From positions 186,001 to 250,000 of the forward strand of contig JACKAA010000004.1 of NCBI GenBank assembly GCA_020635275.1: a DNA stretch of 64,000 nt, given 5' to 3'. The position numbers were made by a program, and so were the translations under genes. Below the pieces are notes generated by a model that was given only the letters and a program-made list of their open reading frames with translations, ran no database searches and was not told the origin of the DNA. Source of the DNA: Ignavibacteriales bacterium. Its GTDB lineage: Bacteria > Bacteroidota > Ignavibacteria > Ignavibacteriales > Melioribacteraceae. Positions 29,143 through 36,507 of the stretch are shown piece after piece (positions within the stretch are counted from its first letter, which is position 1; the number at the start of each line of letters is the position of its first letter).

Positions 29143-30360
29143 ATGATAAAAATATTATTAAATATTTTTCTATTGGCAGCACTTATTCTAGGGTGTAATA
29201 ATATTGAGATTAAAAAAAATATTATTCCTCAAAGAATTATCTTAAATCTTACGGAACAACCAACTACTGAAATTGCAGTAACATGGATGACAAATGATTC
29301 TGTTATAAATTCGCAGATAGAAATTGCCGAATCAAAACCTTGGCTAAATTTTATCGATTCAACAAAGTTATTTGATGCAAACTCGGAAAAAGTTATCACA
29401 GACAAAAACAAAAATATTTTTTTCCATTCAAGAATAGTCTCAAATTTAAGACCGGATACAAAATATATTTATAGAGTTGGCGGCGATTCTATATGGAGTG
29501 AATGGAATCAATTTAAAACTGCAGATGACAATTTATCAGAATTTTCATTTACTTATTTTGGAGATGTTCAACATGATGTTAAGGAATTCAGCTCACGTAT
29601 TTTTCGAGAAGCAATTCAAACATTGCCCCAATCTGAGTTTTGGCTTTTTACCGGTGATTTGATAGATAGAGCAGAATTTGATTATCAATGGCAGGAGTTT
29701 TTTGATGCTGCCCAATTTATTCCAGCAATAAAACCAATTGTTTTAACTGCCGGTAATCATGAATATGTTGATACTTTAATAAATTCGGAAGAGATTGAAT
29801 TTTTAGCAGATTTATGGAAAGTACATATCACGCAGCCAAAATCAGATATAGCTGGATTGGACGAAACGGTATTTACATTTGTTTATCAAGGTACAAGATT
29901 TATTATTTTGAATGGAAATGAAAAACTTAATGAGCAATCAAAATGGCTTGAACAAATTTTAAATGAAAATAAATCAAAATGGACGATCATCTCAATTCAT
30001 CAGCCTCTATATTCAATGAGCAAAAACAGAAATCAGATTAAAACTAGAAATGCTTTTTTACAAGTTATTGATAAGTATAATGTTGACTTAGTATTGCAAG
30101 GTCATGATCATGTTTATGCAAGAACTTATAAATTACACAATGGTAAAATTGTAAATGAAAATGATAAAGGTACTATTTATATTACATCAAATAGCGGAAC
30201 CGATTCATATTTTTTAGAAAGTGTTAATAAAAATCTTGCTGTTAAATATGAGAATAAATTACAGCTTTTTCAAAAAATTACAATTGATAAAAATATTCTT
30301 AATTTTAAAACATATACTGCAAACGGAGAACTTTTTGATTCGTTTGAATTAATTAAATAA
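29143..30360 (+). CDS. Purple-acid-phosphatase-like metallophosphoesterase lipoprotein (copy 1)
   Basis: This 405-residue protein has a lipobox with Cys18. Residues about 28-125 form a fibronectin-like domain (PQRIILNLTEQPTTEIAVTW) as in purple acid phosphatases, followed by the calcineurin-like phosphoesterase core. Metal motifs in order are TYFGDVQHD, TGDLIDRA, AGNHEY, SIHQPLYS and QGHDHVYAR, so the two-metal site seems complete. Such enzymes hydrolyse phosphate mono- or diesters outside the cytoplasm. The downstream gene at 30432 is a close paralogue, so the two arose by tandem duplication. In a carbohydrate locus the pair may remove phosphate groups from the glycan or serve phosphate supply. 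Confidence 0.85.
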   Translation: MIKILLNIFLLAALILGCNNIEIKKNIIPQRIILNLTEQPTTEIAVTWMTNDSVINSQIEIAESKPWLNFIDSTKLFDANSEKVITDKNKNIFFHSRIVSNLRPDTKYIYRVGGDSIWSEWNQFKTADDNLSEFSFTYFGDVQHDVKEFSSRIFREAIQTLPQSEFWLFTGDLIDRAEFDYQWQEFFDAAQFIPAIKPIVLTAGNHEYVDTLINSEEIEFLADLWKVHITQPKSDIAGLDETVFTFVYQGTRFIILNGNEKLNEQSKWLEQILNENKSKWTIISIHQPLYSMSKNRNQIKTRNAFLQVIDKYNVDLVLQGHDHVYARTYKLHNGKIVNENDKGTIYITSNSGTDSYFLESVNKNLAVKYENKLQLFQKITIDKNILNFKTYTANGELFDSFELIK

Positions 30361-30431
30361 ATAATAATTTTTATTCCACAATTATTATTAACTGATAAAA
30401 AAGATATTTTATAACGAAAAGGGATGTGTTT

Positions 30432-31682
30432 ATGAGATTCAAATTTATTTTAATTTTTGCAACATTGCTGCTAATTAACGGATGTCAAAAAACTGAAGAA
30501 ACAATTGATATTATACCTCAAAGAATTGTGTTAAATATTTCAGAAAGTCCAACAACATCAATTGGATTAACATGGATGACCAGAGATGCAGTTTCACTTT
30601 CTCAAGTGCAAATTGCTGAAGCAACTGTATGGACACAATTTTTAGATTCACTTAAAACTTATGATGCGACTTCCTCAGAATTTATTACTGACAAAAAAGA
30701 ACAAATATTTAATCACGCATTACTTTTAACAAATTTATTGCCAGATACTAAATATGTTTACAGAGTGGGAGGTGATTCAATTTGGAGTGAATGGATTCAA
30801 TTTAAAACTGCAAAAATAGAAAATGAACCTTTTGAGTTTACATTTTTTGGTGATCCGCAAAATAATAATAAAGATCATGTTTCAAGGGTATTTCGTCAAG
30901 CATTTAAACATTCACCAAATTCTGAGTTCTGGTTATTTTCCGGTGATATAATTTCTGAACCGGAGGATACTCAAATTTCTGAATTTTTCTTTGCCGGTAA
31001 TCCCTTTTTTAGCTTTGTTCCACTTGCATTAGCACCTGGAAATCATGATAGAGCGTATGAAACGGAGAATGGTGAAATTGTACGAAATGAAAAAGGTAAA
31101 AAACAAAGATTAGATGTTATTGATAAATACTGGAATAGTTCATTCACTTTACCTGAAAATGGTTTACCGGGCTTTGAAGAAACTTCATATTATTTTGATT
31201 ATCAAGGTGTAAGAATTATTATGATAAATTCAAACAATGAAGATATGCTTGATGAGCAAGCTGTTTGGTTAGATGAAGTACTTCAGAACAATAAAAATAA
31301 CTGGTCAATTGTTTCATTTCACCATCCAATTTATTCCGCGGGAAGAGAACGTGATGATGATGAAACTAGAGATATTTTCATGCCAGTGTTTGATAAACAT
31401 AATGTCGATTTAGTTTTAACTGGTCATGATCATGCATATGCGAGAAGTTATAAATTAAAAAATGGCAAAAGAGTAAATATCAATGAACTGGGAACTGTAT
31501 ATGTAGTATCGGTATCCGGACCAAAAATGTATTCAGTTAATTCCATTTATAATGATATAATGGCTAAAACCGGCGGAGAAGTACAGCTGTTTCAAGTAAT
31601 TAGATTTGAAAATAATAAAATGATTTATAACGCATATACTGCGTCTGGTGAACTTTACGATTCATTTGAATTAAATAAGTAA
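30432..31682 (+). CDS. Purple-acid-phosphatase-like metallophosphoesterase lipoprotein (copy 2)
   Basis: This protein of 416 residues is a paralogue of the gene just upstream. It has a lipobox with Cys18, the same fibronectin-like start (IDIIPQRIVLNI) and the same phosphoesterase core: FFGDPQNN, SGDIISE, APGNHDRA, SFHHPIYS and TGHDHAYAR. The DxH of the first motif has become DPQN and the Asp of GDLID is replaced in SGDIISE, so metal affinity may differ from copy 1. A longer insertion (about residues 205-225) follows the GNH motif. The start is taken at ATG 30432 because AAAAGGGA lies 8-14 bases upstream; the GTG at 30426 is too close to it. Confidence 0.85.
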   Translation: MRFKFILIFATLLLINGCQKTEETIDIIPQRIVLNISESPTTSIGLTWMTRDAVSLSQVQIAEATVWTQFLDSLKTYDATSSEFITDKKEQIFNHALLLTNLLPDTKYVYRVGGDSIWSEWIQFKTAKIENEPFEFTFFGDPQNNNKDHVSRVFRQAFKHSPNSEFWLFSGDIISEPEDTQISEFFFAGNPFFSFVPLALAPGNHDRAYETENGEIVRNEKGKKQRLDVIDKYWNSSFTLPENGLPGFEETSYYFDYQGVRIIMINSNNEDMLDEQAVWLDEVLQNNKNNWSIVSFHHPIYSAGRERDDDETRDIFMPVFDKHNVDLVLTGHDHAYARSYKLKNGKRVNINELGTVYVVSVSGPKMYSVNSIYNDIMAKTGGEVQLFQVIRFENNKMIYNAYTASGELYDSFELNK

Positions 31683-31701
31683 TTCTTAATTAGGATCACT
31701 A

Positions 31702-33567
31702 ATGAAAAAAATAATATTGTTTATTCTATTTTTGTCAATAAATGCTTTATCACAAAATAAAATAAATCTACGTAGTGAATATTTAGTAACACTTTCTGAT
31801 CTGGCAAATGCATTATTAGCTCTTCAAATAAATGAAACGAATAACTCAAATTTTGGAGCATTGCAATGTCCATCATGCAACATACTTCATACAAGAGCAG
31901 CAGAAGCAGTTTTCCCGTTTACAATTATGTATGAGGAAACCAAAGATAAAAAATATCTAACTGCTGCAATTAATTTGGGTAACTGGCTTATTGATCAACA
32001 ATTAGAAGAAGGACAATGGAAAGAAACTCCTTGGGAATGGACCGGAACAACTGCAGATCAACTTTTAATGATTACGTTAGCTTACCCATTGATAGAAAAT
32101 GAACTATCAGACTCTGAAAAAATAAAATGGAAGAACTCAATAAAATCTGCAGCAGATTATTTAGAAAAATATATGAGTCCGGATTTTGCAAGTATTAATT
32201 ATAATCCCACAACTGCAGCATGTATGATGACAACTTACTCATTAATTCCGGATGAAAAATATAGAGTAAAAGCCAAACAATTAGCTGATTGGACAATTGC
32301 TAAAATGGATGAAGCCGGTTTTATTCAAGGAGAAGCTGCAAGATCTTTCGGTGTAAAATATGGTGTTGATTTAGGATATGAAATGGATATGTCACTTTGG
32401 GGTTTGGAGCTATATTCTAAATTAAATAATGATAAAAATGTTCATGAAATTGTAAAAAGATCATTAGAGAAAAATCTAAATTTTGTTTATCCAAACGGAG
32501 CGATAGACGGATCGTGGGGAAGCCGATGTTATAAGTGGACAACTTTCGGAAGTAAAACAGCTGATGGAAGTCAAATTTTATTTAGTCTTTTTGCAGATGA
32601 AGATGAACGATATGCAACTGCATCAATAAGAAATTTAAATTATTTACGGTCAATGATCAAAGATGGATTGATTGGAAACGGTCCGCACTTTTGGGATATA
32701 ATGGCAGATAAATTGTGCAATTACCCAACTTTTGCAAGAGCAAAAAATTTGGCACTTTCTATATTTTATACTGAAAACAAAGATTATAATTTGCCGGAAT
32801 TACCTTCCGATATTTCTGGTTGGTATAAATATTATCCAACAATAAATACTCTAATTACCAGATCAGAAAATTTTATGATGACGGTAACCGGTTACAATTA
32901 TAAAGATCTAACGTTTACAAATGGCGGTCAATATAATCAGCATCCAACTGGCGGAACAGTTGCAAATATTTGGCTTAAGGATTTTGGATTTTTACAAACT
33001 TCAAGTCAAACTAAATACATTCGGGGCGAAGTAATGCACATGCCAGTAATGAATGATACTGTAATTGCACTGACTCCAAGAATAGAATTTTCGAATGAAA
33101 ATGGATATTTTACAAACCTCTACGAATTTGAAAATAGAATTCAGATTGAAGAGATTGAAAATAGTTTAGTAAAAGTTAAAGCTGTTGGTGAACTTAAAAA
33201 TGAACATTGGTATCAAGGCGGAGTTGGATATAGTTTAGAACATATAGTTAATGATAATTATATACAAAAAAATGTTGAGATAAATTTTCACGATAGAAAT
33301 CCAATTGTAAAAATTATTGAGCCGATTGTTCAAGATAAGGTAACAGAAATTAAAATGATTTCACCAAAAAAAGCTGAAATAATTAAGGATATAAAAAAGT
33401 TCTATTTTGAAATTATTGAAGGAGATGTTATGCTTTCAATTGCAGATCAAGCAGATAAATTTATATTCCCATTTCCGGCAATGAAAGTATTTCCGCTTCA
33501 AATAATTGTAATTAAACCTGAGAGTGGATTTATACAAAAAATAAAATATAGATTAAGTATTGATTAA
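31702..33567 (+). CDS. Secreted (alpha/alpha) toroid and beta-sandwich protein, candidate polysaccharide lyase (paralogue B)
   Basis: This 621-residue protein has a cleavable-looking signal peptide (residues 1-17, NALSQ) instead of the lipobox of its paralogue at 10399. It shares with that protein the CPSCNILHTRAAEAVFP motif (Cys56, Cys59), WEWTGTTADQLLM, SPDFASINYNPTT, YGVDLGYEMDMSLWG and a KWTTFGSKTADG stretch. The C-terminal half (about 370-620) is again beta-rich, with IALTPRIEFSNENGYFTNLYEFE. The two proteins are probably soluble and membrane-bound members of one uncharacterised lyase or hydrolase family. Its position between the phosphatases and the GH20 gene suggests that it acts on a hexosamine-containing uronate polymer. 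Confidence 0.55.
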   Translation: MKKIILFILFLSINALSQNKINLRSEYLVTLSDLANALLALQINETNNSNFGALQCPSCNILHTRAAEAVFPFTIMYEETKDKKYLTAAINLGNWLIDQQLEEGQWKETPWEWTGTTADQLLMITLAYPLIENELSDSEKIKWKNSIKSAADYLEKYMSPDFASINYNPTTAACMMTTYSLIPDEKYRVKAKQLADWTIAKMDEAGFIQGEAARSFGVKYGVDLGYEMDMSLWGLELYSKLNNDKNVHEIVKRSLEKNLNFVYPNGAIDGSWGSRCYKWTTFGSKTADGSQILFSLFADEDERYATASIRNLNYLRSMIKDGLIGNGPHFWDIMADKLCNYPTFARAKNLALSIFYTENKDYNLPELPSDISGWYKYYPTINTLITRSENFMMTVTGYNYKDLTFTNGGQYNQHPTGGTVANIWLKDFGFLQTSSQTKYIRGEVMHMPVMNDTVIALTPRIEFSNENGYFTNLYEFENRIQIEEIENSLVKVKAVGELKNEHWYQGGVGYSLEHIVNDNYIQKNVEINFHDRNPIVKIIEPIVQDKVTEIKMISPKKAEIIKDIKKFYFEIIEGDVMLSIADQADKFIFPFPAMKVFPLQIIVIKPESGFIQKIKYRLSID

Positions 33568-33586
33568 AAAAATGGAGAGATTTTTA

Positions 33587-35176
33587 ATGAAAAAAAAAGT
33601 TATTGTTTTTCTTTTAATTTTCTCTCCAATATTTGCACAGAACAAAACAATTAACTCAATATCATTATTTCCTCAACCACTAAAAATTGAATGGCAAGAC
33701 AGCTCATTCTTATTATCAAACAATACAGTAGTTCTTGAATCTGTAAACTCTCAAAAAGCTATAAACCTCTTTAAGAATCAATTAAATTTTGATATTTCCT
33801 CATATGGTGTTCAAAATAATTATGAAAAAAACATCATAAAATTTTTAGAAGATACTGAATTAAAAAAATACGGTAATGAATCTTATAAGCTGAAAATTAC
33901 AACTTCGGAAATATTAATTTTTGCAAATGCTGAATCGGGATTCTTTTATGCTGTTCAAACTTTACTTCAAATAATCTCAAATATTAATTCAGAAAAATAT
34001 AGCTCCATAAAAATTCCTTGTGTTGAAATTCTAGATTATCCAAAATATGAGTGGAGAAGTTTTCTGCTTGATTCCGGCAGACAATATCAAACTGTAGAAT
34101 TTATAAAACGTTATTTGAATTATTTATCAATGCTCAAAATCAATAAATTCCATTGGCATTTAACTGAAGGTCAAGGTTGGAGAATTGAAATAAAAAAATA
34201 CCCAAAACTGACAAGTGTTGGTGCTTTTGTTGCCGATGGAAAAGAGCAAAAAGGATTTTATACACAAGACGAAATAAAGGAAATTATTTCTTATGCAGAA
34301 AACCTCTGTATTGAAGTTGTACCCGAAATTGATGTTCCCGGACATTCGGAAGCCGCTTTAATAGCTTATCCGGAATTGAGTTGTACAAAGAAAGCTCCAG
34401 AATCAGTAATGGGATTTTCTGCAAATCTTTTTTGCGGTGGCAATGAAGCAACATATAAGTTTCTTGAAAATGTTTTAGATGAAGTGTGTGAATTATTCCC
34501 GAGCAAATATATTCATTTGGGAGGAGATGAAGCTCCAAAAGATAATTGGGATAATTGCGAAATTTGTAAACAGAAAATATTAGAGGAAAATCTTAAAAAT
34601 TCAGATGAACTTCAGTTATATTTTTCTAAAAGACTTGCTGAGTATCTAAAAACAAAAAATAAAGAAGTAATATTTTGGGGAGATATTATTGAAAATGAAG
34701 TTTATGAACTTCCGGAAAATACTGTAATTTATTGGTGGAATTATAGAAAAAATAAAGATAAAGCTTTTAAAAATGCCTTAATGATAAATAGAAAAGTAAT
34801 TTGCGGCACAAACCAATTTACTTATCTTAATTATCCGGTTACACCTTGGTCAAAGTATAAAGAAGATAGAACTTTTGATTTGCGAGATATTTTTGAATCA
34901 AATCCATCAAACATTGAAAATCCCGATTCATTAGTTTTGGGGATGGGATCAAGTTTATGGACAGATTGGAATGTAAGAATGGAAATGATTGATAAAAGAG
35001 TTTTTCCAAGAATATTAGCTTTGGCAGATCAAATGTGGTACGGTAAAAACAATGATGAAGATTTTAACAAATATTATGAAAAAATAAAAAGTTTCTATCC
35101 AATTTTAGAGAATTTAAATATTAGTTATGGACCAGCTTTAAGAGAAGAAACTCAAACTGATTATAGCTGGGAATAA
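33587..35176 (+). CDS. GH20 beta-N-acetylhexosaminidase
   Basis: This secreted exoglycosidase of 529 residues has a signal peptide (residues 1-17), a GH20b N-terminal domain (about 20-145) and the GH20 barrel (about 150-500). The key motifs are FHWHLTEGQGWRIEIKKYP, VVPEIDVPGHSEAALIAYPEL and HLGGDEAPKDNW, where Asp314 polarises the substrate acetamido group and Glu315 is the acid/base. It removes terminal beta-linked GlcNAc or GalNAc. The start at ATG 33587 is preceded by GGAGAGA with 6-base spacing; a TTG at 33560 would overlap the upstream gene and add nine residues. With the NagB-like gene, it implies that the target glycan contains N-acetylhexosamine. Confidence 0.92.
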   Translation: MKKKVIVFLLIFSPIFAQNKTINSISLFPQPLKIEWQDSSFLLSNNTVVLESVNSQKAINLFKNQLNFDISSYGVQNNYEKNIIKFLEDTELKKYGNESYKLKITTSEILIFANAESGFFYAVQTLLQIISNINSEKYSSIKIPCVEILDYPKYEWRSFLLDSGRQYQTVEFIKRYLNYLSMLKINKFHWHLTEGQGWRIEIKKYPKLTSVGAFVADGKEQKGFYTQDEIKEIISYAENLCIEVVPEIDVPGHSEAALIAYPELSCTKKAPESVMGFSANLFCGGNEATYKFLENVLDEVCELFPSKYIHLGGDEAPKDNWDNCEICKQKILEENLKNSDELQLYFSKRLAEYLKTKNKEVIFWGDIIENEVYELPENTVIYWWNYRKNKDKAFKNALMINRKVICGTNQFTYLNYPVTPWSKYKEDRTFDLRDIFESNPSNIENPDSLVLGMGSSLWTDWNVRMEMIDKRVFPRILALADQMWYGKNNDEDFNKYYEKIKSFYPILENLNISYGPALREETQTDYSWE

Positions 35177-35200
35177 ATCAATTATACTATTGAGAAAAAT

Positions 35201-36343
35201 ATGAAAACATTACTTAGTAAAGTAAATTACTTTGAAATTAGTAAGAATAATCAAGTATCAAAAGAAAGAATTATTTCTGTGGATGCTCTACGCGGATTTG
35301 ATATGTTTTGGATAATTGGAGGTAAACAAATATTCAAAGGATTGGATAAAGCAGCGGATAATTCTGTAACAAATTTTCTTTATGAACAACTTGATCATGC
35401 TAAATGGTTAGGTTTTACTTTTTATGATATTATTATGCCGCTATTTCTTTATTTAGTCGGAATATCAATGGTGTATTCATTCAGAAAAAGACTAAGTGTT
35501 GATGAATCGAGATCCAAATTATGGAAACATATTTTAATTAGAATTTTTTGGTTATGGGTTTTGGGAATGATGGTTCAAGGTAAATTATTGACTTATGATA
35601 TTGAAGAAATTAAATTTTACAGTAATACATTGCAGGCAATTGCAGCCGGATATTTAATCTCAGCTTTATTAATACTTAATCTAAATGTTATAAAACAAAT
35701 AATTGCAACCGCATCCTTGCTGGTTTTATATTGGGGGATTATGACTTTTGTTTCAATTCCCGGTGTCGGTTCAGGATTTTATTTACCTGAAACAAATTTT
35801 GCTTTATACTTTGACAAATTAGTATTAGGAAGTTTTCAAGATGGTACAACTTATACATGGTTAATATCAAGTTTAAATTTTGGTGTAACTACAATGTTAG
35901 GAGTTTTCACTGGGTATTTGCTTCAATCAAATAACAATGTAAAAGGAAAGTTTTATAATCTAGTATTGTTTGGAGTGGTAACTTTTATTTTAGGTATAAT
36001 TTGGAGTTTTTGGCATCCTTCAATTAAACATATTTGGACGAGCTCATTTACACTAATTTCCGGGGGAATTTGCATTCTTTTAGTTTCTTTATTCTATTAT
36101 TTTATAGATGTTCTAAACTTAAAAAGATGGACCACTTTTTTTGTAATAATTGGTTCAAATGCAATATTTGCTTATGTAACAGCTCATATATTTGATTATA
36201 GATTAATCGCAGAAGTTTTCACCAGCGGTCTTGAAAAATATTTAGATAATTGGTATCAGTTTATTTATGCGTTAGGCGGATTTTCAGTTCTGTATCTTTT
36301 ACTTAAATATATGCATAAGAATAAAATATTTATAAAGATCTGA
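35201..36343 (+). CDS. HGSNAT/DUF5009-like membrane acyltransferase
   Basis: This is a 380-residue integral membrane protein with about ten hydrophobic segments. The start ISVDALRGFDMFWIIGG, the loop LDHAKWLGFTFYDIIMPLFLYLVGISM, and the pattern of helices fit the family of heparan-alpha-glucosaminide N-acetyltransferase and bacterial DUF5009/DUF1624 proteins. In animals the enzyme passes an acetyl group from cytoplasmic acetyl-CoA to a terminal glucosamine on the other side of the membrane, through an active-site His. The DHAKW His is a candidate here. It follows the GH20 gene by 24 bp. It might acetylate exposed glucosamine ends so that the hexosaminidase can cut them; that link is inferred. 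Confidence 0.75.
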   Translation: MKTLLSKVNYFEISKNNQVSKERIISVDALRGFDMFWIIGGKQIFKGLDKAADNSVTNFLYEQLDHAKWLGFTFYDIIMPLFLYLVGISMVYSFRKRLSVDESRSKLWKHILIRIFWLWVLGMMVQGKLLTYDIEEIKFYSNTLQAIAAGYLISALLILNLNVIKQIIATASLLVLYWGIMTFVSIPGVGSGFYLPETNFALYFDKLVLGSFQDGTTYTWLISSLNFGVTTMLGVFTGYLLQSNNNVKGKFYNLVLFGVVTFILGIIWSFWHPSIKHIWTSSFTLISGGICILLVSLFYYFIDVLNLKRWTTFFVIIGSNAIFAYVTAHIFDYRLIAEVFTSGLEKYLDNWYQFIYALGGFSVLYLLLKYMHKNKIFIKI

Positions 36344-36436
36344 TTTTCTAGTTCATAAAAAGTAATATAGTTTCCAAAAAATATTACATCAATATTTGGC
36401 GTATTTTCATACTTTTTAAAAATAAATCACACCACG

Positions 36437-36467
36437 TGTCACTTTTTATCTCCTTGTGTATACTAAT
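36437..36467 (+). promoter_or_regulatory. ECF-sigma-type promoter A, before the DUF5666-repeat gene
   Basis: TGTCACTTTTT (36437-36447) and ATACTAAT (36460-36467) are separated by 12 bases. The same two boxes occur at 42653 with identical spacing and at 42087 on the minus strand with 11 bases. The likely transcript start is 30-35 bp before the ATG at 36508, leaving room for the strong GGAGG ribosome site. Confidence 0.7.
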
Positions 36468-36507
36468 TCTGTAAATAACACAAACACACAATCAAACGGA
36501 GGTAACA

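Noticed and set aside
33560..33586. Upstream TTG start for the GH20 gene
   Set aside because: It would overlap the preceding gene and spoil the signal peptide; the ATG at 33587 has GGAGAGA at proper distance.
4875..36343. Calling the locus a heparan or chondroitin sulfate utilisation locus
   Set aside because: GH20, GUS and the HGSNAT-like protein fit, but no sulfatase, no heparinase signature and no SusD are present, and GH28/PL22-like proteins point elsewhere.
36455..36468. TGTGTATACTAA as a fourth GTATAC operator
   Set aside because: The flanks do not match AACTTrGTATACC, and the bases are fully explained as the -10 region of the ECF-type promoter shared with 42653 and 42058.
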